From assembly GCA_910589265.1 (NCBI GenBank), contig CAJUTQ010000055.1, positions 1-64,000 on the forward strand: 64,000 nucleotides of DNA. The letters run 5' to 3'. Position numbers and translations under genes: made by a program. Numbering within the stretch: the stretch's first letter is position 1; each line of letters begins with the position of its first letter. The DNA comes from an uncultured Lachnospiraceae bacterium. Its GTDB lineage: Bacteria; Bacillota; Clostridia; Lachnospirales; Lachnospiraceae. The notes beneath the pieces are model-generated. The model had not been told where the DNA came from, ran no database searches, and saw nothing but the letters and a program-made list of their open reading frames with translations. Below are positions 8,339-16,501 of this stretch, in pieces.

Positions 8339-9465
8339 ATAAAATCCATAAATGCCCCCTTATTTTCCTGAGGAGTTGCCACTGGTCGCCCCAAATCTTC
8401 TCTAGCCCCCAGAGCTACCATAATTTCTATAAGTTTTGTTCCCTTGTACTCCTCCCTCTTTCTCAGCCATGTCATAAGCTCCTCCTTCCCTCTTACTTGA
8501 AAGGAATGCTCATACCCTGCTGCCTCTCCTATTTTTTTAAAGTCTAGACTTCCATGATTCACAGGCATTCCTCCTACTGTCTCATGAGCCTTATTATTTA
8601 GAACAACATGAATCAAATTCGTGCATCTTTGAGCTGCTGCCACAGCCATACTTCCTAAATGCATAAGGGCTGCCCCATCTCCGTCTAAACACCAAACAGT
8701 CCTTTCTTTTTTCTCCATAGCAATGCCAAGGGCAATCATAGAGGCATGTCCCATAGAACCAACTGTGAGAAAATCTTTTTCATGTCCTTCCTTTATCTTT
8801 TCTCTTATTTCATAAAGCTCTCTGGACGCCTTTCCTGTTGTGGATACAAAAATATCCTTCCTCCCCCCTTCCTTAATCATTATTTCAATAGCCTCTTCCC
8901 TTGTCATTTTATATGGATTTCCATAACCCCCCTTTTTCTGTCCATGAAGGCCCCCTTTTTTGACAAGAAAAGCTATACTTCTTCCTTCCTTTATGATCTC
9001 CCTTCCTTCTTCTATCCATTGGGAAAATTCTTCTTTTGTTGTATCTTTACTCAAAATAAAATAAGGGATTTTCAAAAGCTTTAGCAGAGGTTTGGTAATT
9101 TCTCCTTGAAAAATATGTTGAGGTTCATCTTTTTCTCCAGGCTCTCCACGAAATCCAATGACATATAGGGCAGGAATTTTATACACTTTCTCGTCCATTA
9201 AAGATACCATGGGATTTAACGCATTTCCCATACCACTGTTTTGCATATATATAAGGGCAGGCGCCCCTGTAGCTAGAAAATGTCCTGCTCCAAGTCCTAC
9301 AGCCGCCCCTTCGTTCGCTGCCACAATATGCCGGTCCCCTACCCCATACTCTGCGTACAATGTATCACATAAAGCTTTTAACTGGGAATCGGGAACTCCT
9401 GTAAAAAATCCAACATCCAGTTTCTTTGTTATTTCCTCTAAAAAAAACTCTATAGTTATTGACAT
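8326..9465 (-). CDS. Phosphonopyruvate decarboxylase
   Basis: A 379-aa thiamine-diphosphate enzyme of the Ppd/AepY type, which converts phosphonopyruvate to phosphonoacetaldehyde and CO2, the step that pulls phosphonate biosynthesis forward. The N-terminal pyrimidine-binding domain shows FFTGVPDSQLK and the catalytic-glutamate segment AANEGAAVGLGAG (about residue 52), then YMQNSGMGNALNP. The C-terminal pyrophosphate domain has the GDGAALMHLGS...VLNN ThDP motif near residue 260. Family members include sulfopyruvate decarboxylase, but the single-chain architecture fits Ppd better. Neither PEP mutase nor a 2-aminoethylphosphonate transaminase lies nearby, so the partner genes must be elsewhere. 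The start ATG has AAGGAAGAG upstream. It diverges from the SGNH gene and converges on the His-rich protein gene. Confidence 0.85.
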   Translation of the reverse strand: MSITIEFFLEEITKKLDVGFFTGVPDSQLKALCDTLYAEYGVGDRHIVAANEGAAVGLGAGHFLATGAPALIYMQNSGMGNALNPMVSLMDEKVYKIPALYVIGFRGEPGEKDEPQHIFQGEITKPLLKLLKIPYFILSKDTTKEEFSQWIEEGREIIKEGRSIAFLVKKGGLHGQKKGGYGNPYKMTREEAIEIMIKEGGRKDIFVSTTGKASRELYEIREKIKEGHEKDFLTVGSMGHASMIALGIAMEKKERTVWCLDGDGAALMHLGSMAVAAAQRCTNLIHVVLNNKAHETVGGMPVNHGSLDFKKIGEAAGYEHSFQVRGKEELMTWLRKREEYKGTKLIEIMVALGAREDLGRPVATPQENKGAFMDFIKKG

Positions 9466-9489
9466 CCTTTTCTCTTCCTTTCTCGTCCG

Positions 9490-9519
9490 TTGACATATCT
9501 TTCTCTTCTATAGTATAAT
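9490..9519 (+). promoter_or_regulatory. sigma-A promoter of the SGNH protein gene
   Basis: Perfect hexamers TTGACA (9490-9495) and TATAAT (9514-9519) with an 18-base spacer precede the GTG start at 9593. Confidence 0.6.
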
Positions 9520-9592
9520 GAGCCGTATTCAAAGAAATATATTATTACGAAAGTAATGATTCCTTTTCAATAGAAATATAAGGAGAATTCTC

Positions 9593-10615
9593 GTGAAGAA
9601 ATCCATAGGAAAACATCTTATTCAAATTTTTTTCTTTCTGCTTCCCCTTTGGGTTCTTATGCTTTATGCTTCCCTCTTTCCCATGAATTATATGGAAATT
9701 GAGTATCCTGCTTGGGTGCAGCAGCTAGACTTCGCAAAAAAGGGAACTGCCTATGATATTCTCATTATTGGTGACTCCCGTTCCAAGGCTGGTCTTATTC
9801 CTGATGAACTTTCTCCCCATACCTACAATATGTCTGTAGGAGGAGCTACAAGTATTGAAATGTTTTATACATTAACAAAATATTTGGAAAATCATCAGGC
9901 TCCAAGTTATGCTTTCCTTATTTTTGCTCCAAAACACGTTACAGAAATTGATAACTGGAATCAAACTCTTTTATATAATTACTTGGATTTTAAGGAATTG
10001 GCACAAGTTTATTATCATGCTGCCCGTTTTCATGATCCAACGGTTTGTTCCGGCTTTTATGTGAAAGATTATTTCTTTTATAAAACCCGCTTTCCAACTC
10101 GCTACTTACTATTTATGCATAATGCAGGATTTATTGGCAACCGCAGGGCCAATATGGAAAAATATAAAGAGCTCAATGAATCCAGAGGACATATGCTCTA
10201 TGGGACAGATCCTGGCAATGACCTGTTTAACTATGAAGTATCCTACAAATCTTTCCAGAAGTCCCCCCTTGTTGATTACTATTATCATAAGCTTCTTGAT
10301 TTATGTATGGAGCATCAGATTGAAGTCATTGTAGAACAGGCTCCTATGAACGCTGGCTCCTATGATTTCTTAACTCCCTCCTATTATGACGGATATGTCC
10401 ATTATATGAAATCCATTCAGGAAGAATATCCTTCTATTACACTGAATCCCTATGTCCCCCGTTACGACAATGAATTTTTTGGGGATACCAACCATTTAAA
10501 CCTCAAAGGGGCCACAAAGTTCAGCCACGAACTACGTAACAAATACCCATCCATCTTTCTTTCTCCAGAACAAAGTGGGCAAGCCCACGTCAGCTCCCCA
10601 TCCCCTCACTCATAA
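9593..10615 (+). CDS. Membrane-anchored SGNH-fold protein (DltD/AlgX-like)
   Basis: The start is GTG 9593 with AGGAGA eight bases upstream (340 aa). A single N-terminal membrane segment (IQIFFFLLPLWVLMLYASLF) is followed by an extracytoplasmic domain. ILIIGDSRSKAGLIPDEL carries the block-I GDS serine of SGNH hydrolases, and FFGDTNHLNLKGATKFS carries the C-terminal D-x-x-H block, so both halves of the catalytic set are present. Proteins of this kind act on acyl groups of cell-wall polymers or exopolysaccharide; the substrate here is unknown. The last 14 residues (QSGQAHVSSPSPHS) are encoded by a dispersed palindromic repeat, so the native C terminus was probably replaced. A perfect-hexamer promoter precedes it. 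Confidence 0.7.
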   Translation: MKKSIGKHLIQIFFFLLPLWVLMLYASLFPMNYMEIEYPAWVQQLDFAKKGTAYDILIIGDSRSKAGLIPDELSPHTYNMSVGGATSIEMFYTLTKYLENHQAPSYAFLIFAPKHVTEIDNWNQTLLYNYLDFKELAQVYYHAARFHDPTVCSGFYVKDYFFYKTRFPTRYLLFMHNAGFIGNRRANMEKYKELNESRGHMLYGTDPGNDLFNYEVSYKSFQKSPLVDYYYHKLLDLCMEHQIEVIVEQAPMNAGSYDFLTPSYYDGYVHYMKSIQEEYPSITLNPYVPRYDNEFFGDTNHLNLKGATKFSHELRNKYPSIFLSPEQSGQAHVSSPSPHS

Positions 10616-10654
10616 AGGGCTTACACACTTTGCTGCGCCCAGTGCGTTCGCCTT
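10569..10654 (+). repeat. Dispersed palindromic repeat, copy A
   Basis: This 86-nt unit is closely similar to 61735-61825 in the same orientation. Its most conserved half, CACACTTTGCTGCGCCCAGT, is identical in both. The outer arms CAAAGTG ... CACTTTG are inverted, and AAGCCC ... GGGCTT forms an inner stem. It overlaps the 3' end of the SGNH gene and provides its stop codon. Confidence 0.75.
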
Positions 10655-10729
10655 AGAGACATAATAGCTTTTGCACAAGTGTCCATAGTATTTTTAGAAT
10701 AAAATCTTATATAGAAGGGAGTATTCACT

Positions 10730-11815
10730 ATGAAGAAACATATTGGACCATTGTCTGACAAAAATAAAGAACCTCCTCTTTTAACTAAAAAAAGGGCTTA
10801 TCTTCTTCTTGATTTGTTTCTCCTTTTTTTGGGATTCAGCATCCTTATAAATGGGTTTCTCCTCTCTCAAGTGAAGGAGTCAAGGAAAAAACTAGAAGAT
10901 TTGGATCAAATATTAAAGGAACATTCCAAAACCTTTCTTCAGACAACTACTGAAGATGGCTCTGTTGTTGTTGCTGCCACTTTACAAGAAGACGGTTCCT
11001 ACTATACTTTCTATCAAATGCCTATGACAGGCAATGCTGGCGGCTGCTTCTATGGAATTTTACTGCCTGATCAAAGCCTCATTATTATTGACGGAGGCTA
11101 TGAAGGGGAAAGCTACTATGTCCTGGATTTTATCAAAGAACATGGGGGAAAGGTCCACAGCTGGTTCGTCACCCATCCCCATTTTGATCATGTAGGTGCT
11201 CTTGTTGATATTCTTTCTCAAGAAGATTATGGGGGAATTACCATTGATACTATCTACTATGACCCTTTTACCCCAGAATTTTTCCATGAGGAAGGAGAAG
11301 GAAAAGACTTAAACATCTTAAATAACGCTTCTTTATTCGATTCCTTTGAGAGCCTTAGGTCTTCTGACCCTAGAAGTTTATTTGTCCCATTAAATATAGG
11401 CGACCAGCTAACTATTGAAGATATTGATATCCGATGTCTCATGAGCTTTCAGCCTGAGCACTATGATGTAAATGGGAATTGTCTTGTCCTTCATTTTGAT
11501 ATTAAAGGTTTTACTTTCCTCATCACTGGGGATATGACAGACTATTCCATCGCCCTTATGCGCCAGTACTGGGGGGACACAAGTCCTTACTGGAATGTAG
11601 ACTTTCTTCAAATTCCCCACCATGGGTATATTGCAGGCATATCCAGTAACTTGATCTTGCAGCTAACAACGCCTCGGTATGCATTGTTAGATTGCTCTAA
11701 GGAAGAATATGATAATAATGCTGTGAATATCCGCACTTTTGAAGACTGGGTTTTAGAACTTGATATTCCAATATTAAAACGTTTTACTGGGCCAAACCAA
11801 ATTATTATTCATTAG
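10730..11815 (+). CDS. Membrane-anchored metallo-beta-lactamase-fold hydrolase (ComEC-like domain)
   Basis: A 361-aa protein with one N-terminal membrane segment (YLLLDLFLLFLGFSILINGF), a short coiled coil (VKESRKKLEDLDQILKEH) and an extracytoplasmic MBL-fold domain. Metal-binding motifs are THPHFDHVGALV (HxHxDH), a later ITGDMTDYS and QIPHHGY, the pattern of the ComEC C-terminal domain and its free-standing relatives. The substrate is unknown; extracellular phosphodiester or nucleotide hydrolysis is typical of this subgroup. The ribosome site GGGAG lies 8 bases before the ATG. Its 3' end overlaps the convergent cytidylyltransferase gene by 11 bases. Confidence 0.75.
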   Translation: MKKHIGPLSDKNKEPPLLTKKRAYLLLDLFLLFLGFSILINGFLLSQVKESRKKLEDLDQILKEHSKTFLQTTTEDGSVVVAATLQEDGSYYTFYQMPMTGNAGGCFYGILLPDQSLIIIDGGYEGESYYVLDFIKEHGGKVHSWFVTHPHFDHVGALVDILSQEDYGGITIDTIYYDPFTPEFFHEEGEGKDLNILNNASLFDSFESLRSSDPRSLFVPLNIGDQLTIEDIDIRCLMSFQPEHYDVNGNCLVLHFDIKGFTFLITGDMTDYSIALMRQYWGDTSPYWNVDFLQIPHHGYIAGISSNLILQLTTPRYALLDCSKEEYDNNAVNIRTFEDWVLELDIPILKRFTGPNQIIIH

Positions 11816-12521
11816 CTCTCTCATCTACCTTTTCCCCATGTCCTTCCATTAAAAATTCAACAAAGGAAAAATCAATAGCGTCATCTACGTCTACAGATTT
11901 TTCCTTTGGCATAATATAAGGAATTGTATTATCGGAATAGTAGGTTCTTTTTTCCTTCAGCCATCTATAGTCTAAAATATAAATGGCTCCGTTTGGAATG
12001 TAAAAGGTCTCCTCCATCTGACGGTTGTCTACTGGCTTTGCAGATCCAAAACCTCCATTGAAAATTCTTCCCATAGCATTCATTCTAAAATACAAGCTGG
12101 GAGGGATGTCTGCTACCTTTACCGATACTAATGCATCTGCCCTTTGCTTTTTAAAAATTTCCACTGCTTCGTCAATATCCTTTTCATCCCTCAATGGAGC
12201 TGTCGGAAGAAGCACTACAAATTTTTCCGTTTGAATTCCTTCCTCTTTTTCTAAAAATTCTATAGCATGAATATAGGCATCCATTGCCATGGAATTGTCT
12301 TTTGCTAAATGAGCAGGACGTAAAAAAGGGGTTTCCGCCCCATATTCTCTGGCAATCTCTGCAATTTCCCTGCTATCTGTTGTCACAATCACTCTTGATA
12401 AACTTTTGGCCCTTTTCGCCGCTTCAATAGTATAGGCAATTAAGGGCTTTCCTCTTAATATTTTACAGTTTTTCCCAGGAAGTTCTTTGGAACCTCCTCT
12501 TGCAGGTATGAGACATAGCAT
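11805..12521 (-). CDS. CMP-nonulosonic acid synthetase (NeuA/LegF-type)
   Basis: A 238-aa acylneuraminate cytidylyltransferase that activates a nonulosonic acid with CTP. The N terminus has the signature IPARGGSKELPGKNCKIL, followed by VVLLPTAPLRDEKDIDEA and PNGAIYIL, all typical. In this operon with LegB- and PtmE-like genes the substrate is more likely legionaminic acid or a relative than sialic acid (inference). It is the last gene of the operon, starting 3 bases after the NeuB-type gene ends. Its 3' end overlaps the convergent MBL-fold gene by 11 bases, and no separate terminator is visible. Confidence 0.88.
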   Translation of the reverse strand: MLCLIPARGGSKELPGKNCKILRGKPLIAYTIEAAKRAKSLSRVIVTTDSREIAEIAREYGAETPFLRPAHLAKDNSMAMDAYIHAIEFLEKEEGIQTEKFVVLLPTAPLRDEKDIDEAVEIFKKQRADALVSVKVADIPPSLYFRMNAMGRIFNGGFGSAKPVDNRQMEETFYIPNGAIYILDYRWLKEKRTYYSDNTIPYIMPKEKSVDVDDAIDFSFVEFLMEGHGEKVDERANE

Positions 12522-12524
12522 AAG

Positions 12525-13568
12525 TCAAAAATCCTCCATTTTCACTATGGAATCATAAGGAATATCCCTTTTTGCTTCTTTTCCAATAATAAAATCCACA
12601 TATTTTGGGGGAATTCCTGTTCCTGGACGTTTAAAGGTCAAATCCTCCTTTTTAATTACCTGACCTTTTTTTATTTCCTTTGCAGCAATAATACTCCTCT
12701 GAAAAGCGTCCTTTCTTTCCTGGCTTTCGTTCACAATTCTTCGGTAAGATCCTAACATTTTATAAGCTATGGAAACTTGATTTACTATTTCTTTCAATTC
12801 CCTTGGATCTGCTGAAATTTTATGATCCCACCCAAACATTTCCTTGTCCAGTGTAAAATGCTTTTCAATGACGCATGCCCCCTTTGCAACGGAAAGAATA
12901 GGAGCCACAGTACCAAAGGTATGATCTGAATAGCCCACCGGATAACCGAAATTATCTCTTAGCATGTCCATATTATTTAAATTTACCTGATCATCTTTAG
13001 GAGGGTATATGGAAACACAGTGAAGGAGGATAATTTGATGGCATCCATTTTCCTCCAAACATAAAACTGCATCGTTAATGTCTGATAAGCCGCATAGTCC
13101 TGTACTGAGTACAACAGGCTTCCCCTTTTTTGCTACATAGCGCAAAAAGGGAAGATTATTTAAATCCATGGATGCAATTTTTATAAAAGGGACGTCCAAT
13201 TCGTCCACCAAAAGATCTGTCTCCTCCTCATTAAAAGGGGTGGAGTTAAAATCTATTCCTATTTCTTTGCAGTATTTCCACAGACAATAATGATCTTCCT
13301 GGTCAATACTAAACTTCTCTACAATTTCCTCAAGAGTGTAATCCGTCCTGTTTCTGTAATCGTCTTTCAGGAAATAATTATCTTCATATACTTTTCTGGA
13401 AAATAATACATCTTTTGTCCAAGATTGAAGTTTAATACAGTCTGCTCCACATTCTTTTGCCTTTGCGATCATATTCTTTGCCAATTCCATGTCTCCGTTG
13501 TGGTTCGATCCAAGCTCAGCAATAATATAAGGCTTTACACAGCCCTTTAAATTTTCATATTCGAACAT
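12525..13568 (-). CDS. Nonulosonic acid synthase (NeuB/LegI-type)
   Basis: Condenses a hexosamine-derived aldose with phosphoenolpyruvate to make a nine-carbon acid. I place the start at ATG 13568 (347 aa, MFEYENLKG), because AGTGAGGAAGAG upstream is a good ribosome site that overlaps the stop of the previous gene; a longer start at 13604 would run into that gene. NeuB motifs are YIIAELGSNHNGDMELA, ADCIKLQSW, VVLSTGLCGL, GYSDHTFGTVAP and IEKHFTLDK. The C-terminal 70 residues (AAKEIKKGQVIKKEDLTFKR, GKEAKRDI) form the antifreeze-like SAF domain. The operon context with LegB and PtmE homologues favours legionaminic acid synthase. Confidence 0.88.
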   Translation of the reverse strand: MFEYENLKGCVKPYIIAELGSNHNGDMELAKNMIAKAKECGADCIKLQSWTKDVLFSRKVYEDNYFLKDDYRNRTDYTLEEIVEKFSIDQEDHYCLWKYCKEIGIDFNSTPFNEEETDLLVDELDVPFIKIASMDLNNLPFLRYVAKKGKPVVLSTGLCGLSDINDAVLCLEENGCHQIILLHCVSIYPPKDDQVNLNNMDMLRDNFGYPVGYSDHTFGTVAPILSVAKGACVIEKHFTLDKEMFGWDHKISADPRELKEIVNQVSIAYKMLGSYRRIVNESQERKDAFQRSIIAAKEIKKGQVIKKEDLTFKRPGTGIPPKYVDFIIGKEAKRDIPYDSIVKMEDF

Positions 13569-13575
13569 CTCTTCC

Positions 13576-14418
13576 TCACTTTTCTCCCTTTTTTGGATTT
13601 TCAAGCAGTTCCCACCAATAGCCCTTTCTCATCGTTGTGGTACTTATGGAAATCCCCTTTTGAAATCGTTCCTCTAACATTTTATACCCTTCTATCCAAT
13701 CTTTTAATTCTGGCATCCTCTTTTCCAAAAGACCATAATGCTCTAGTTTCACCTGTATCTCTTTTTGAATGCTCTCTTTTGTCTCAGCAATAGAGCCAGC
13801 TAGATTTCTTTCATGAAGTCGATAATAGGTGTTTGTTTGGGGCACAAATTTACCCTTATGTCCCTCTGCCAAAATTCTTGTATACAAATACCAATCAAAA
13901 ACTTTGGTATTTCCCTCGTAGATGGTTTTCAAAAAGTCTTCTTGTAATTGTTGAACACATATGGCTGTATTTCCCATACCCAGGTAGTTGTATTCCAGAA
14001 TCATAGAAACATCTTCTGTTGTAGGAGGCATTGTTTTAAATTGGAGGTTTCCTGAAAAATCCCTTAAATCATGGTAATAAAATGTATATTGAGGACAAAC
14101 TGCCTTTACAATATTCTCTATTCTTTCTTCTGAAAAACAATCATCAAAATCTCCAATGACTAAAAGTTCATATCCTCTTCTCCTAGCTTCTTCTAAAAGA
14201 AAGGTTCTTGTCTCAAAAATCGTGTGTCCCTTGCTAGGTATGAGAAAAGATGGATTATGAAACTTATGGCAGATACTTTCCCCTTCCACTTCTGTCAAAT
14301 TATCATTGATGAGGAGTACGTCAAAATCTTTATATGTCTGAGCATTAATAGAAGCTGAAAATTCCTCTGCATACTGTAATCCTTCTTTATAAATAGTACT
14401 TCCAAAGGCTACCTTCAT
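13576..14418 (-). CDS. Family 2-like glycosyltransferase
   Basis: The start at ATG 14418 (280 aa, MKVAFGSTIY) overlaps the stop of the formyltransferase gene as ATGA and has GGAGGAGCG just upstream, so translation is probably coupled. The N-terminal part has a GT-A look (FDVLLINDNLTEVEG; ELLVIGDFDDCFSEERIENI, where DFDD stands in the place of the DXD metal motif). It has no membrane segment. It probably transfers an activated sugar, or handles the operon's own nonulosonate, in the cytoplasm; donor and acceptor are unknown. Position inside the legionaminic-type operon links it to that glycan. Confidence 0.65.
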   Translation of the reverse strand: MKVAFGSTIYKEGLQYAEEFSASINAQTYKDFDVLLINDNLTEVEGESICHKFHNPSFLIPSKGHTIFETRTFLLEEARRRGYELLVIGDFDDCFSEERIENIVKAVCPQYTFYYHDLRDFSGNLQFKTMPPTTEDVSMILEYNYLGMGNTAICVQQLQEDFLKTIYEGNTKVFDWYLYTRILAEGHKGKFVPQTNTYYRLHERNLAGSIAETKESIQKEIQVKLEHYGLLEKRMPELKDWIEGYKMLEERFQKGISISTTTMRKGYWWELLENPKKGEK

Positions 14419-15323
14419 TTCGCTCCTCCATTCTGACACAGTCTGCTTCCAATAAGAACCCTGCCCTCATAAGAATATTCTGTAACTTCTACCATAGTAT
14501 CCCCTGTTTTTACATAAAATCCCCTGTCCGTTTTTCCAACAACCATACCGCAAATGCATTGATAAGGCCTTGCCCCTTCTACCATCTTCACCTTGTTAAT
14601 TTTCATTTCTTTCCCTTTTAAAAAGGTTCTGGCCTCAGGTCCTGGCAGACAAATTGCTCTTACAAAGTTAAAAACTTCTCTGCTTGATAAGCTCCAATCT
14701 ATCATCTCGTCTCCTTCTATTCTCATTCCACAATAGAGTCCTACCTTATCAATACTATCCTGGGGGGTAACCTTTCCATTGCCTTCGATCAGCATCCGTA
14801 TTGCCCTATATAGAACATCTGCGCAGCCTGTATAAGCTCTTTCTAACAGTGTCCCATAATTGTCCTCATCTGTAATGGGGTAAGTTTCCTGTAAAAGAAT
14901 ATCCCCTGTGTCAATGCCAGTATCCACATAGTGGACTGTAATGCCAAATTCTTTTTCATCATTGATAAGAACCCAGTTGAGCACATTCCTCCCCCTGTAA
15001 AAAGGCAGTTTGCCTGCATGACAGTTTATAATCCCCTTTGGGGGCATTTTTATTATTCTTTCCTTGAAAATTTGATTAAAAGACATGGACACAAATAAAT
15101 CTGCCTTGTATTCCATTAATTTTTTCAAAAATTCCTCTGAGTTTATATTGGGATCCATAAGGAGATCAATTCCATATTCTTGCGCATATTTTACAAGAAC
15201 TTCGTCCCTCTTGTCATATCTGACGCAAATAAACAATACTTCCATGTCCCTATCGTCTTTTAGCCTTTTCAATGCCTCATGGGCCCAAGGTCCATCTGCA
15301 AAATAGCCTATTTTCAACTTCAT
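14415..15323 (-). CDS. Sugar N-formyltransferase-like protein
   Basis: A 302-aa formyltransferase-fold protein; ATG 15323 is preferred to 15329 because AAAGGA then lies 8 bases away. The catalytic core is visible: FVSMSFNQIF, GIINCHAGKLPFYRGRN (Asn and His), and VHYVDTGIDTGDILLQ (Asp). A C-terminal barrel like that of methionyl-tRNA formyltransferases follows (residues about 205-300). Relatives use N10-formyl-tetrahydrofolate to formylate amino sugars such as Qui4N or Ara4N; methionyl-tRNA formyltransferase itself would not be expected here. It probably formylates an amino group on a sugar or nonulosonate of this pathway. It ends in an ATGA overlap with the glycosyltransferase. Confidence 0.75.
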   Translation of the reverse strand: MKLKIGYFADGPWAHEALKRLKDDRDMEVLFICVRYDKRDEVLVKYAQEYGIDLLMDPNINSEEFLKKLMEYKADLFVSMSFNQIFKERIIKMPPKGIINCHAGKLPFYRGRNVLNWVLINDEKEFGITVHYVDTGIDTGDILLQETYPITDEDNYGTLLERAYTGCADVLYRAIRMLIEGNGKVTPQDSIDKVGLYCGMRIEGDEMIDWSLSSREVFNFVRAICLPGPEARTFLKGKEMKINKVKMVEGARPYQCICGMVVGKTDRGFYVKTGDTMVEVTEYSYEGRVLIGSRLCQNGGAK

Positions 15324-15346
15324 CACCATGTCCTTTCTTCTAGCAT

Positions 15347-16414
15347 TTAATCCATATATCCAAGGCGAATTCTCATATTTTCCAGCTCCTTAAGCTGTCC
15401 CATGTCCATCCAGCTGTTTTCTGTGATAGGATATACCCCTACTGGCTTTCCTTGATCTATGCACTTTTGGATTAAATCTGTCATGTCTATCCTTTCGTTT
15501 TTATTAATCAAATTTAAAAACTCTGGTTCTATTACATAAAATCCAGTATTTGTAAGAAAATGAAAGCTTGGCTTTTCTTGAAAGCCTGTCACCCTGCCCT
15601 CATGGGAAACTTGAACTGTACCATATGGAATTTCTATATTTTTTGTGGCGCAAACCAATGTAATCCAATTTTTCTTTTCTTTATGATAATCTAAAATGGA
15701 AGAGTAATCTTCATCTACTAAAATGTCGCAATTTGTCAAGAAAAAGGTCTCCTTTATTTTTCCTTCCAGCAGTTTTATTCCTCCTCCAGTTCCCTGAAAT
15801 TTAAGTTCTTCTATAAAAAATAGGTCTGGGGAGTTTTCTTGCTCCGTAAAATAGGTTTTGATAAAATTTTTCCTGTAATTTACAATCATATAAAATTGAT
15901 GACAGCCAAACCTTTGAAAACGGTCGATAATATGTTCTGTTATTGTCTTATCTCCAATTGGAATTAATGGTTTTGGCAATATATTCGTAAAAGGGGCAAG
16001 TCTCGTCCCCTTCCCTCCCGCCATAATGACAACAGGAACATGAATATCCAAATGACGATAAATTTTTCCTCTATTATCAAACTCAATCCTTACAATTTTT
16101 CCCTTATCATCTAAAACGGGCAGTGCTGTTATTCGATTTTGCCTAATATATTCCTGCACATTTACATTGCTTCCATGACGTATAAACTGAGGAGCGGCAT
16201 TTGCAATTTTTTTCACCTCTATATTCAAGTTTCCATTTTTTAATATATGTCTTCGTATGTCTCCATCTGAAACGACCCCTGTCATTTTACCGTCTTCATA
16301 AATAAAAACAACGCCATGACCATTTAGGTCAATCCTTTTTAATGCCTCCATTACTGTCATTGTGCCAGAGATAATAAACTTTGATACATCTGCATCCGTT
16401 TTTTTATTCATCAT
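15347..16414 (-). CDS. CBS-domain sugar nucleotidyltransferase (PtmE-like)
   Basis: A 355-aa two-part protein. The N-terminal 120 residues carry a CBS pair (VVFIYEDGKMTGVVSDGDIRR; ITALPVLDDKGKIV); the rest is a nucleotidyltransferase with PVVIMAGGKGTRLAPFTNILPKPLIPIGDK, of which GGKGTRL and the PKPL lysine are the nucleotide- and phosphate-binding elements, and a later TNCDILVDEDY. This matches the Campylobacter PtmE family, which makes GDP-glucosamine, the first activated sugar of the GDP-based legionaminic acid pathway. The CBS domains suggest adenylate-sensitive control (family knowledge). It lies between legB and the formyltransferase gene on the same strand. Confidence 0.82.
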   Translation of the reverse strand: MMNKKTDADVSKFIISGTMTVMEALKRIDLNGHGVVFIYEDGKMTGVVSDGDIRRHILKNGNLNIEVKKIANAAPQFIRHGSNVNVQEYIRQNRITALPVLDDKGKIVRIEFDNRGKIYRHLDIHVPVVIMAGGKGTRLAPFTNILPKPLIPIGDKTITEHIIDRFQRFGCHQFYMIVNYRKNFIKTYFTEQENSPDLFFIEELKFQGTGGGIKLLEGKIKETFFLTNCDILVDEDYSSILDYHKEKKNWITLVCATKNIEIPYGTVQVSHEGRVTGFQEKPSFHFLTNTGFYVIEPEFLNLINKNERIDMTDLIQKCIDQGKPVGVYPITENSWMDMGQLKELENMRIRLGYMD

Positions 16415-16501
16415 GATACTCTTGCCTTTCTGATTTTGTCGTTCTCCATTTAGAGCAAAAAAATTCCGAATCTCTTTGGCTTTCCTTCTACTTTTTAGCT
16501 G

